From NCBI GenBank assembly GCA_963764315.1, contig CAVXSB010000010.1:116350-180349 (forward strand): 64,000 nt of DNA. Reading direction: 5' to 3'. The position numbers were made by a program, and so were the translations under genes. Below, one piece after another: positions 23,608 to 38,579 of this stretch. Below the pieces are notes generated by a model. The model saw nothing but the letters and a program-made list of their open reading frames with translations, had not been told where the DNA came from and made no database searches. Positions within the stretch are counted from its first letter, which is position 1. Each line of letters opens with the position of its first letter. Source of the DNA: DATLWN01 sp963764315 (GTDB lineage: Bacteria; Pseudomonadota; Zetaproteobacteria; Mariprofundales; Mariprofundaceae).

Positions 23608-26118
23608 TCAGCCGTGGATGGTACCGATATGCCGGTGCAGCTCGCGGCAGTTGGCCGCGATGGCCGCCGTCAGGCGTTCGGTGTAGTCGAGCATGCGCGC
23701 ACGGTCGAGATTCTCGGTATGGCCCGATTCGATCTCCGCGCACAGCTTCGCCACGCCCTGTGCCCCGAGCATGCCCGATGAGCCCTTCAATTGGTGTGCC
23801 AGGGTCAAAAAGCGGGTGCGGTCGACATGCTCTGCCGCCTGCGTCAGATCGGCGAGCAGGCCGTGGCCGTTCTTCTCGAAGGCCTGCACGAAGCCCTCCA
23901 GTTTCTCCTTGCGCCCGATGATGCTGAACAGCTCGTCGAGCTTGCTGCCGTCGAAACCGGGATCGGCCGCGGGCTCGCGTGCCTCGGCGGCAGGCTTGGC
24001 CTGCGCCTCGACGATATCGGTCACGGCATTGAGCAGGGACTCCGCATTGATCGGCTTGGTCAGGTAGTCGTTGGCGCCGGCATCCATGCAGGCGCGGATC
24101 GTCTCGGGTAGGGCATCGGCGCTGAGCATGATCACCGGCGTCTTGGCCGAGGTATCCAGGAAACGGAAGCGCTTGAGTACGTCCAGGCCGCTGATCTCCG
24201 GCATGCTCATGTCCAGCAGCACCGCGTCGAAATCCTCCTCCGTCAGCGCATCCAGCGCCTGCTCGCCATCCTCGGCCACCGTCACGCGATGCCCGGCTCG
24301 CGCCAGGATCTCGCGGATGACCTCCTGGTTCACCGGATTGTCCTCCGCCACCAGGATGGACATGGCATGGACGCCACGCTTGCGCCGGTAGGCATCCGCC
24401 AGTGAGATCACCTCCGGCGACATGCGCTGGGTGACGCTGGTGACGTGCAGGGCGTTGAACAGCAGCGATTCGTCCAGAGGCAGGTGCAGCACCGCCGTAT
24501 AGCCCTTGGCATACATCGCCCGATCGGCACCGCGATTCGGTTCGTCGTCGATCAGGATCATGTCCGGCTGCGCCATGGCCTTCTTGCCGCGCACGGCCTG
24601 GGCCAGCAGCTCCGGGCTCATCTTCAGGGCGGCGCGCTCGACGAGCACGACGTGGCAGCCATGGCCCATGCTCCAGGCATCGTGCAGGCCCGACATCAGG
24701 TGGGAGGCATCGTCGACGCGCTGGCAGGCGATGCCCCAGCGTTCCAGCAACGGCGTCAGCACCCCGGCCATGGCATCCCCGGCCAGCATCTGGGCGCGCA
24801 GGCTGGGCAGGCTGCGCGGCGCCTCCTGCGGCTGCATGGCGAACGGCAGCCGGATATGGAAGCTCGTCCCCTCGCCCTCGCGGCTGGTGAAATCGACCGC
24901 GCCACCCATCAGTTGCACCAGGCTACGCACGATGGTCATGCCCAGGCCACTGCCGCCGTAGCGGCGGGTGACACTGCCGTCGGCCTGCGTGAACTGCTCG
25001 AAGATATGTGCCTGTGCTTCGGCCGGGATGCCAATGCCGGTATCGGAGATCTCGAACTGCAGGGTGCAGCGATGTTCCCCGACCTGCTCGGTACCGACGG
25101 CCAGGCGCACCCCGCCATGCTCCGTGAACTTGACGGCGTTTCCGACCATATTGACGATGATCTGCTTGAGCTTGCGCGCATCGCCGATCAGCCGGTACGG
25201 CGCATCCGGGGCGATATACGTTTCGAGGACGATCTGCTTCTTGCCGGCCAACGGCTCGAACAACTCCATGGAACCGCGCACCAGCTGGTGCAGGTCGAAC
25301 GGATGCGCATCGACGGCCAGCTTGCCGGCCTCGATGCGGGAGATGTCGAGCACGTTCTCGATCAGGTCGAGCAGGTGATGGGCGGAATCCTTGACGATAT
25401 TCGTGAAGCGCCGCTGCTCGCCATCCAGTTGCGTGCTGCCCAGCAGGTCACTCATGCCGATGATGCCGTTCAGCGGCGTGCGCAACTCGTGGCTCATATT
25501 GGCGATGAATTGCGATTTGGCGCGATTCGCCGCCTCCGCCCCCTCGATGGCGTCATGCAGCCGGCGGATCAGCTTGGCCATGAACAACGGAATGACGAGG
25601 ATGAGGATGAAATTCCCGAGCGCCATATAGGTATGGCTGCGCCAGAAGGGCGAGGACAGAACCACCAGTGCGAACCCGACCGCGGACAGGGCCATGGTCA
25701 GGTAGATGTAGCGCACCCCGTAGCGGAAGCCGTAACCGGTGATAATCCACAGATACAGGGCGGTAAACAGGCTCCCCACATCGCTCGCCCCAGTAAAATA
25801 CAGGCACACCGTGGACACCCCGACATCGCCGATCGCGGTCAGCGTCCGTCGGATGTGACTGACGCCCGGATAACCCAGGATGGACAGCACAATGGCCATC
25901 GACGCGACCCAATAGGCGGCCGCCACCGATAACAGGATCGGATCGTATGCGTAGCTGAAATAAACAAGGATCACCGTCACCACGAGCCATCGGGTCACGG
26001 ATTGCGGGAATTCGGGATTCGCGGATGCCTTCTTCACCATGGGCTGGTCGGAAAGGTGGCGAATGAATCTTGCGTACGCGCTTTGCCGGCCCGCGCGCCC
26101 ATGCGTCGGTGGGGTCAT
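23608..26118 (-). CDS. rpfC: RpfC-type hybrid sensor kinase for DSF
   Basis: 836 residues. Five to six membrane helices (about residues 42-185) form the RpfC-type sensor module. Next come HisKA with SQFIANMSHELRTPLNGIIGMSD, the ATPase (NMVGNAVKFTEHG, ISDTGIGIP, GSGLGMTIVRSLVQLMGG), a receiver with ILVAEDNPVNQEV and the acceptor aspartate in VLLDMSMPEISG, and a C-terminal Hpt domain with the histidine in LAHQLKGSSGMLGA. RpfC senses DSF and in Xanthomonas passes phosphate to RpfG, an HD-GYP phosphodiesterase. No rpfG lies within this window; the only c-di-GMP phosphodiesterase here is the REC-EAL at 3735. A start at 26040 is possible. Confidence 0.85.
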   Translation of the reverse strand: MTPPTHGRAGRQSAYARFIRHLSDQPMVKKASANPEFPQSVTRWLVVTVILVYFSYAYDPILLSVAAAYWVASMAIVLSILGYPGVSHIRRTLTAIGDVGVSTVCLYFTGASDVGSLFTALYLWIITGYGFRYGVRYIYLTMALSAVGFALVVLSSPFWRSHTYMALGNFILILVIPLFMAKLIRRLHDAIEGAEAANRAKSQFIANMSHELRTPLNGIIGMSDLLGSTQLDGEQRRFTNIVKDSAHHLLDLIENVLDISRIEAGKLAVDAHPFDLHQLVRGSMELFEPLAGKKQIVLETYIAPDAPYRLIGDARKLKQIIVNMVGNAVKFTEHGGVRLAVGTEQVGEHRCTLQFEISDTGIGIPAEAQAHIFEQFTQADGSVTRRYGGSGLGMTIVRSLVQLMGGAVDFTSREGEGTSFHIRLPFAMQPQEAPRSLPSLRAQMLAGDAMAGVLTPLLERWGIACQRVDDASHLMSGLHDAWSMGHGCHVVLVERAALKMSPELLAQAVRGKKAMAQPDMILIDDEPNRGADRAMYAKGYTAVLHLPLDESLLFNALHVTSVTQRMSPEVISLADAYRRKRGVHAMSILVAEDNPVNQEVIREILARAGHRVTVAEDGEQALDALTEEDFDAVLLDMSMPEISGLDVLKRFRFLDTSAKTPVIMLSADALPETIRACMDAGANDYLTKPINAESLLNAVTDIVEAQAKPAAEAREPAADPGFDGSKLDELFSIIGRKEKLEGFVQAFEKNGHGLLADLTQAAEHVDRTRFLTLAHQLKGSSGMLGAQGVAKLCAEIESGHTENLDRARMLDYTERLTAAIAANCRELHRHIGTIHG

Positions 26119-26233
26119 GGTGTTATATGTAGCGTATCGTCGGCTGTTAGCAACGTTATCGTCCCCGAAAAGCTTTGGACGACGAGCATACTGGAAGAGG
26201 GATCAGGCTGCCACGGCCGCCGGGGAAGGCCCC

Positions 26234-26548
26234 TCAGAAGCCGATATCGACCTGCACCATGCCGTTCTCGATGCGCACCGGGAAGGTCTCGATGTTCTCG
26301 TAGGCCGGGGCACTCATGGCCTTGCCGTTGCGGATGCAGAAGCGCGCCCCGTGCCGGGGACAGATGATCTGGTCGCCCTCGCAGCGGCCGCTGGCCAGTT
26401 CGCCGCCGTCGTGGGAACAGAGGTCCTCGATGGCGTACAGTTCGCCTTCCAGGTTGAACACGGCGATGGGACCCGCCTCGGAATCGATGACCTTGCGCGA
26501 TCCTGCCGGCAGCTCGGATGCGGGCGCCGCGTCTAACCAGTGGCTCAT
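26234..26548 (-). CDS. Rieske [2Fe-2S] ferredoxin of the SUF operon
   Basis: 104 residues, a soluble non-heme Rieske ferredoxin. The cluster ligands are in CSHDGG (Cys, His) and CPRHGARF (Cys, His), separated by 16 residues, as in biphenyl-dioxygenase-type ferredoxins. It is the last gene of the SUF operon, 14 bases after sufT, an arrangement seen in other bacteria. It probably donates electrons to cluster assembly or to an oxygenase; the partner is not shown. AAAGGCATG precedes the start, with GGGGGGAAAGGC as the ribosome site. Confidence 0.85.
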   Translation of the reverse strand: MSHWLDAAPASELPAGSRKVIDSEAGPIAVFNLEGELYAIEDLCSHDGGELASGRCEGDQIICPRHGARFCIRNGKAMSAPAYENIETFPVRIENGMVQVDIGF

Positions 26549-26562
26549 GCCTTTCCCCCCAC

Positions 26563-27114
26563 TCAGAACAGGCCGAGCTGCAGCTTGGCCTCGTCGCTCA
26601 TCATCGACCGGTCCCATGGCGGTTCGAAGGTCAGATCGACGTCGACATCGGTGACATTGGCCACCGAGAGCACCTTCTGGCGCACATCGTCGACGATGAA
26701 CGGTCCCATGCCGCAGCCGGGGGCGGTCAGCGTCATGACGATATCGACATGGTTGCCGCCCTCGTCGGTATCCACGACATGGCAGTCGTAGACCAGCCCC
26801 AGGTCGACGATATTGACCGGAATCTCCGGATCGTAGCAGGTCTTGAGCACCGCCCACAGCTCGTCCTCGTCAACGGGGCCTGCGGCGGTGCGGCGCTCTG
26901 CCTCGGCAGGCGGCGGCGCGGCGGCATCGCGCCCCAAAGCGTCGGCGTTGGCGGCATCGATGCGTGCCAGATTGGCGTTGACGACAACGGTGAAGCTGCC
27001 GCCCAGCTCCTGGGTGATGCTGACTTGGGTGCCTTCGGGAATCGTCACCGGCGTACCCAGCGGGATCAACACCGCATCGACGTCGCGCAATACCCTGATC
27101 ATCTTCCCGTTCAT
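26563..27114 (-). CDS. sufT: SufT, DUF59 iron-sulfur maturation factor
   Basis: 183 residues. The N-terminal part (IRVLRDVDAVLIPLGTPVTIPEGT and ITQELGGSFTV) is the SufT-specific extension; the C-terminal half is a MIP18/DUF59 domain with TCYDPEIPVNIVDLGLVYD and the reactive cysteine in LTAPGCGMGP. SufT helps mature Fe-S proteins such as aconitase and lipoate synthase when demand is high. The ATG at 27114 has GGAG 8 bases upstream and lies 2 bases after the sufU stop. Confidence 0.85.
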   Translation of the reverse strand: MNGKMIRVLRDVDAVLIPLGTPVTIPEGTQVSITQELGGSFTVVVNANLARIDAANADALGRDAAAPPPAEAERRTAAGPVDEDELWAVLKTCYDPEIPVNIVDLGLVYDCHVVDTDEGGNHVDIVMTLTAPGCGMGPFIVDDVRQKVLSVANVTDVDVDLTFEPPWDRSMMSDEAKLQLGLF

Positions 27115-27116
27115 CA

Positions 27117-27572
27117 CTACTCCGTTTTCGCCACCTGCGCGTTTCCCCCGACGGCGGAGCGCAGCGTATGCCAGCACAGCGTCGCACATTTGATGCGGCT
27201 GGGGAACTCGCGCACGCCGGCCAGCACCGCCAGCTTGCCGAGCCTGGCCTCGTCCGGGGCCTCGGCGGTATCGGCGGTGACCATGTGCTGGAACTCCTCG
27301 AACAGTGGCTGGAAATCGGCGATGGGCTTGCCCTTCAGCGCCTCCGTCATCAGCGAGGCCGAGGCCATGGAGATGGCACAGCCCTCGCCCTCGAAGGACA
27401 CATCCTCGATGATGCCGTCGTCATCGAGCTTCAGATAGACGTGCAGCCTGTCGCCGCACAGCGGGTTGTAGCCCTCGGCGTCGCGGTTGGCATCCGCAAG
27501 CCTGCCGAAGTTGCGCGGGCTCTTGTTGTGGTCGACGATGACCTGCTGGTACAGATCCCTCAGCTCAAACAT
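27117..27572 (-). CDS. sufU: SufU, Fe-S scaffold / sulfur transfer protein
   Basis: 151 residues, IscU fold. Three conserved cysteines are present: NPLCGD (C40, with D42), EGEGCAIS (C66) and IKCATLCWHTL. The insertion between the second and third cysteines, which distinguishes SufU from IscU, is present. SufU accepts persulfide sulfur from SufS and hands it to the SufBCD scaffold. It lies 63 bases after sufS on the same transcript. Confidence 0.9.
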   Translation of the reverse strand: MFELRDLYQQVIVDHNKSPRNFGRLADANRDAEGYNPLCGDRLHVYLKLDDDGIIEDVSFEGEGCAISMASASLMTEALKGKPIADFQPLFEEFQHMVTADTAEAPDEARLGKLAVLAGVREFPSRIKCATLCWHTLRSAVGGNAQVAKTE

Positions 27573-27635
27573 GGTGTTTTTTCCCTACGGCCTTGGCCAT
27601 CCTGCCCCGGCCTTGAGACGTTTCGCAACGGCCGC

Positions 27636-28877
27636 TCATGCGAACATATCCCTGGCCTTGGCCAGCGCGGCGAACAGGGCGTCGACCTCGGCCAGCGTGT
27701 TGTAGGCGGCGAACGAGGCGCGGGCCGTGGCCGGCACCTTGAAATGCTGCATCACCGGCATGGTGCAATGGTGGCCGGCGCGGATGGCCACGCCCTCCCG
27801 ATCGAGAATGGTGCCCAGATCGTGCGGGTGCACGCCATGGATGGTGAAGGCCAGCACCGTCGCCTTATCGGCGGCGGTGCCGATGATGCGAAGGCCCTCG
27901 AAGTCCTCCGCCTGCTCGGTGGCATAGGCCAGCAGCTGCTGTTCGTGCGCCGCGAGATTCGCCAGGCCCTGGGTGGTGAGCCAGTCCACGGCGGCCCCAT
28001 ACCCGATGGCGCCGGCGATGTTCGGGGTTCCGGCCTCGAACTTGTACGGCAGCGCGTTGTATTCGGTGCGCTCGAAGGTGACCATGGCGATCATATCGCC
28101 ACCGCCCTGGTAAGGCGGCATCGCCTCCAGCAGCGCCTCCTTGCCGTAAAGGAAGCCGATGCCGGTCGGGCCGTACATCTTATGGGCGCTGCTGACGTAG
28201 AAGTCGGCATCCAGCGCCTGCACGTCGACGGCGAGGTGCGCCACGGCCTGGGCACCGTCGACGAGCACCTTCGCCCCCGCCGCATGCGCCAGATCGATGA
28301 TCTCTGCCACCGGGTTGATGCTGCCCAGCGAGTTCGACAGGTGCACGATGCCGACGAGCTTGGTGCGCCCGGTGAGCCTCGCCTTGAATTCGTCCATGAT
28401 CAGCTCGCCGCTGTCGCTGATCGGCGCCACCACGAGCCTGGCACCGACGCGCTGGCACAGCATCTGCCAGGGAACGATGCCGGAATGGTGCTCCATCTCG
28501 GAGATCAGCACCTCGTCGCCTTCGCCGATATTGGCCCCGCCCCAGGCCGAGGCGACGAGATTGATCGCTTCGGTGGTGCCGCGCGTGAACACGATCTCGC
28601 GCGTGGAAGCGGCGTTGACCAGGGCGCGCAGTTTTTCCCGCGCCCCCTCGTAGGCGGCGGTGGCACGCTCGGACAGCGCATGCACGCCGCGGTGCACATT
28701 GGCGTTATCCGACGTGTAGTAATGGCGCATCGCCTCGATGACGGCACCGGGCTTCTGCGTCGTCGCCGCATTGTCGAGGTACACCAGCGGCTTGCCGTAC
28801 ACCTCTTGGTGCAGGATCGGGAACTGGGCGCGCAGGGCGTCGATGTCCAGGCCCGTTTCGATGGCGGCGGCGCTCAA
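27636..28877 (-). CDS. sufS: SufS, group II cysteine desulfurase
   Basis: 413 residues, PLP-dependent. It turns cysteine into alanine and leaves a persulfide on the active-site cysteine. The Schiff-base lysine is K233 (SSAHKMYGPTGIGFLYG) and the persulfide cysteine C371 (RAGHHCTMP). LDNAATTQKP near the start and the group II spacing around the active cysteine are typical. The start is a TTG at 28877 overlapping the sufD TGA stop, with GGGAGGTG 8 bases before it; no ATG fits the family start. Translation is therefore coupled to sufD. Confidence 0.9.
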   Translation of the reverse strand: MSAAAIETGLDIDALRAQFPILHQEVYGKPLVYLDNAATTQKPGAVIEAMRHYYTSDNANVHRGVHALSERATAAYEGAREKLRALVNAASTREIVFTRGTTEAINLVASAWGGANIGEGDEVLISEMEHHSGIVPWQMLCQRVGARLVVAPISDSGELIMDEFKARLTGRTKLVGIVHLSNSLGSINPVAEIIDLAHAAGAKVLVDGAQAVAHLAVDVQALDADFYVSSAHKMYGPTGIGFLYGKEALLEAMPPYQGGGDMIAMVTFERTEYNALPYKFEAGTPNIAGAIGYGAAVDWLTTQGLANLAAHEQQLLAYATEQAEDFEGLRIIGTAADKATVLAFTIHGVHPHDLGTILDREGVAIRAGHHCTMPVMQHFKVPATARASFAAYNTLAEVDALFAALAKARDMFA

Positions 28878-30192
28878 GCCAGCACCTCGCGGGCCGCGGC
28901 CAGGCGCGACAGGCCCGAGCGCTCCAGATAGCTGCGGATCGGTGCATGGGGCATCAGCGCCAGCACCTCGTCGGCGAAAGCCACCGTCAGTGCCTGGCGG
29001 GCCGCCTCCTCCGAGAAGCCGCGCGAGCGCAGGTAGAACAGCTGCTTGGGATCGAGCTGACCGACCGTGGCCCCGTGCGCGCACTTGACGTCGTCGGCAT
29101 AGATCTCGAGTTCCGGCTTGGTGTCGATCTCGGCATGGCGGGACAGGATCAGGTTGGCATTGGACTGTTCGGAGTCCGTCTTTTGCGCATCCGGGTGCAC
29201 GACGATCTTGCCGTTGAATACCGCGTGCGAACGGCCGTCGAGCACGCCCTTGAAGAACTCGCGGCTGATGCAGGCCGGGGCATGGTGATCGATGTGCGTA
29301 TGGCAGTCGGCATGCTCGCGCCCGCCGGTCATGTATAGCCCGTTCAACTCGCAGCGGCCGCCCTCGCGGGCGAGATCGGCCACGAGGTCTAGCCTTGAGA
29401 GCTGGCCACCGAGACTCACCGCATGCCCGGCATAGCGCCCGGCGCCCTGCGAGATATGCACACGCCCGATATGCACTTGCCGCGCCCCATGCTGCTGCAA
29501 CCGGTAATGGGTCAGCTCCGCACCATCGCCCAGCCGGATCTGCGACACGGTATTGTTCAGACCGCCGTCGCCGATGCTGGCATAATGTTCGATGACGGTG
29601 GCGCATGCGCCACGTCCCAGGTGGATATGCTGGCGCGGATGCGAGGCCACGCCCTCGCGACTCAGGAAGATGGCGTGCACCGGCCTCTCCAGCGAGCCGG
29701 CCGGCACGTGCACGGCAAGGCCGTCGGCGAACAGGGCGCCATTGGCGGCATTCATGCCGTGGTACAGCGGGGCGTCCTGTTCGGCCGCATCAAGCGTCAG
29801 CCAGTCTGGCGCCGCCGCAAGCAGCGGCGCCAGCGGCCCGGCATACAGACCGTCCGTGTCCAGCGGTGCATCGGAAAGCCCGGCATGGAAGCAGCCGTCG
29901 ACGAACACCAGGCGCAGCGCATCCAGTGGCAGGCGCAGGGCATCGAGCACGCCTGCATCGATCACGGCCTCGGCTGCCGCCGGGGCCGAAAGCCCTTGCC
30001 ACCAGGGGGCCAGGGCGCGGGGCAGATCGGTGTATTTCCAGTCCTCATGGCGCGTCGTCGGCAGGCCATGGCGCGTCAGGTAGTCGGCACAGGCAGCGCG
30101 GTAGGCGGCCACGGACGCATTGCCCGGCAGGCCGTTCGCGGCCGCGGCGAGCCCCGTGGCCACCGCGTCGGGGGCCGGTTGCATGGCCGTAC

Positions 30193-30196
<4 letters not shown>
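28874..30196 (-). CDS. sufD: SufD, SufBCD complex subunit
   Basis: 440 residues. An N-terminal helical region with HEDWKYTDL is followed by the right-handed parallel beta-helix typical of SufB/SufD, including HADCHTHIDHHAPACISREFFKG, the FNGKIVVHPDAQKTDSEQSNANL stretch and the C-terminal SRGFSEEAARQALTVAF helix. The histidine in HADC...H near the beta-helix core corresponds to the SufD residue needed for cluster formation. It forms the SufBC2D scaffold. Start and stop overlap sufC and sufS by 4 bases each. Confidence 0.9.
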
Positions 30197-30942
<746 letters not shown>

Positions 30943-31029
30943 CACTTCAATCCTTTTTGCCCAGAGAACACAGCGGTTGCTTGCCTTTTCCAGACTCAGC
31001 TCTCTCTGTGACCTCTGTGGTGAATCTTC
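30943..31029 (-). repeat. repeat-like intergenic segment between sufB and sufC
   Basis: The transcript-strand sequence contains CACCACAGAGGTCACAGAG and, 30 bases on, CTGTGTTCTCTGGG, which can pair imperfectly. 'CACAGAGG' motifs of this type recur as dispersed elements in many gammaproteobacterial genomes (recalled, not searched). No ORF or terminator is visible here. Confidence 0.4.
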
Positions 31030-32455
<1,426 letters not shown>

Positions 32456-32466
<11 letters not shown>

Positions 32467-32932
32467 CGGCGACCTCCTCCGATAACAGTTGCACATCCGC
32501 TGCTCCACCCAAGCGGAAGCTGGGGCGGAAATCCGGGCGGGCCATGTCCTCAAGCGAGATCATGTCCAGGGCATCGCGGATGGCATCATTGATCTTCTGC
32601 CAGTGGGAACTGGTGGTGCAGTATGGGAGTTGGTCACAGGCGCTGCCCTCCAGGTTGCATTCGGTCAGGGCGATGGAGCCCTCCAGTGAGGTGATGATCT
32701 CGCCCACCGAGATCTGCGCCGGCGGCCGGGACAGGCGGTAACCGCCATGGGCGCCGCGGATCGACTCCAAGAGCCCCTGGTGCAACAACATCTGCATGAC
32801 CTTGCTGACGGTCGGCAGCGGTACGTGCGTGGACTCCGCGAGTATGGCGGCGGTGAACGTACTGACATCGGCTGCCGCCATATGCGTCATCAACAGGATG
32901 CCGTAATCGGTCAGTCGAGTCAGTCGTAGCAT
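32456..32932 (-). CDS. Rrf2-family regulator of the SUF operon
   Basis: 158 residues. A winged helix (LTDYGILLMTHMA, VPLPTVSKVMQMLLHQGLL, GAHGGYRLSRP) of the Rrf2 family precedes three cysteines, CNLEGSACDQLPYC, that normally bind a [2Fe-2S] or [4Fe-4S] cluster, as in IscR. Clusterless protein would derepress the operon. Position as first gene before sufB is standard for the 'SUF system regulator' group. GGTGAGGTGCC precedes the ATG. The promoter upstream carries a GGAC-N7-GTCC palindrome. Confidence 0.9.
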
Positions 32933-32951
32933 GGCACCTCACCACTAAGTC

Positions 32952-32985
32952 GGACCATTCTAGTCCTATTTAACCGGCCACGCAA
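32952..32985 (-). promoter_or_regulatory. suf operon promoter with overlapping GGAC-N7-GTCC palindrome
   Basis: On the minus strand TTGCGT (32980-32985), a 17-base spacer and TAGAAT (32957-32962) form a promoter 25-30 bases before the regulator start. The palindrome at 32952-32966 covers the -10 box, a good site for repression by the Rrf2 protein. Assigning that protein is inference. Confidence 0.55.
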
Positions 32986-33060
32986 TCATAGACCATGGAG
33001 CACAAACAGGGGGACACATCACGCCCCAGGGGATTGGGGGGCATGCGCCGGCTTGGGCAT

Positions 33061-33100
33061 AAAAAAAGCCGCCCGGAGCACATGGCTCGACGGGCGGCTT
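33061..33100 (-). terminator. rrn operon terminator
   Basis: On the minus strand AAGCCGCCCG and CGGGCGGCTT pair around a loop and are followed by seven T's, just downstream of the 5S gene. Confidence 0.9.
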
Positions 33101-33107
33101 GGTTAAA

Positions 33108-33223
33108 TTCCTGGCAGTGACCTACTCTCCCACAGCGGAACTGCAGTACCATTGGCGCGTAGGGGCTTAGCTTCTGAGTTCGGGATGGGATCAGGCGTTT
33201 CCCCCTAGCTATGACCACCAGGA
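33108..33223 (-). rRNA. rrf: 5S ribosomal RNA
   Basis: About 116 bases. The minus strand begins TCCTGGTGGTCATAGC and ends CACTGCCAGGA, the complementary helix I ends, with CCGAACTCAGAAG in loop C and GGGAGAGTAGG near the 3' end, as in other proteobacterial 5S RNAs. Confidence 0.95.
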
Positions 33224-33266
33224 AACCGGTGACAAGCTGGGTGATGATCTAATGTCTTAACGTTGC

Positions 33267-36207
<2,941 letters not shown>

Positions 36208-36241
36208 AATGCAACGTTAAAACATTAGATCATCTTCCAAC

Positions 36242-36252
36242 TTGTAAAGAAC
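36242..36252 (-). promoter_or_regulatory. boxA-like antitermination site before 23S
   Basis: GTTCTTTACAA on the minus strand, in the tRNA-Ala to 23S spacer, is identical to the copy in the 16S leader at 38242. It resembles E. coli boxA (TGCTCTTTAACA), the NusB/NusE binding site. Confidence 0.65.
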
Positions 36253-36272
36253 AATTAGGCAAAAACCGCAAC

Positions 36273-36348
36273 TGGTGGAGGATAACGGGATCGAACCGTT
36301 GACCTCCTGCGTGCAAGGCAGGCGCTCTCCCAGCTGAGCTAATCCCCC
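36273..36348 (-). tRNA. tRNA-Ala (anticodon TGC)
   Basis: 76 bases with CCA encoded. GGGGGATTAGCTCAGCTGGG starts the acceptor and D arms, the anticodon loop reads TTGCAC, and GGTTCGATCC is the T loop. Standard position in the rrn spacer. Confidence 0.95.
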
Positions 36349-36417
36349 AGCATGCTCGACGCCCGGCACGACCTCTTACCAGAAGAGACCGCTCGTTGGC
36401 CTTGCGCCGCAACCTGA

Positions 36418-36494
<77 letters not shown>

Positions 36495-36557
36495 TTGCGT
36501 GTGGTTTTTACCTGAACTGTGGACGCGCCGAATCCCGACCTGGGATTTTTTCCCTAT

Positions 36558-38095
<1,538 letters not shown>

Positions 38096-38241
38096 AGAAT
38101 GAACTTAAAACATTGATCCCAAAATTGACAAGGGTCATTACTCATTACGCACGATAACGTTCGATGAACGTGTTACGTATCGAGATAACCCCATCAATCA
38201 GGGAGATCCGACACGCCCACAGTTCAAATAAAAACCACGAA

Positions 38242-38252
38242 TTGTAAAGAAC
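38242..38252 (-). promoter_or_regulatory. boxA-like antitermination site in the 16S leader
   Basis: GTTCTTTACAA on the minus strand, about 147 bases before the 16S gene and downstream of the P1 promoter; the same 11 bases recur before 23S. Confidence 0.65.
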
Positions 38253-38287
38253 AAAACACCTTTCGGCGTTCCCGATTTGGGCGGCGA

Positions 38288-38315
38288 ACTATAGTCCGAT
38301 AACGAACCATGTCAA
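38288..38315 (-). promoter_or_regulatory. rrn promoter P1 (nearest 16S)
   Basis: Minus strand TTGACA (38310-38315), 16-base spacer, TATAGT (38288-38293). The discriminator GTTCGCCGCCC follows the -10 box. Confidence 0.8.
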
Positions 38316-38364
38316 CGCCCTTTTCGGGGGTCCCCGCTATCCCTTTCGGGTCAGCGGGCGGCGA

Positions 38365-38392
38365 ACATTAGCGTCGCCGGCGGGGGTGTCAA
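38365..38392 (-). promoter_or_regulatory. rrn promoter P2
   Basis: Minus strand TTGACA (38387-38392), 16-base spacer, TAATGT (38365-38370), again followed by GTTCGCCGCCC. It is 77 bases upstream of P1. Confidence 0.75.
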
Positions 38393-38456
38393 CCCCCTCT
38401 TCTTCCACCGCTTCCAGGGCCGTATCGGTTCCGGTTGCGGTGTCGAAGGGCGGCGA

Positions 38457-38484
38457 ACAATAGGCACATCCGCGGCCACGTCAA
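38457..38484 (-). promoter_or_regulatory. rrn promoter P3
   Basis: Minus strand TTGACG (38479-38484), 16-base spacer, TATTGT (38457-38462), with the same GTTCGCCGCCC discriminator. It is 92 bases upstream of P2. Confidence 0.7.
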
Positions 38485-38579
38485 CACCTATTTTCACGCG
38501 TGCCGTAAAGCCTCTGTTTTCCAACGCTCGCGGCGGCTGATAACCTGCACCCAACACGCAACCCCGAGGGCATGTATCG

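Noticed and set aside
27636..29606. 656-codon ORF as a longer SufS
   Set aside because: Its first half is the wrong frame of sufD; SufS similarity starts precisely after the TTG at 28877.
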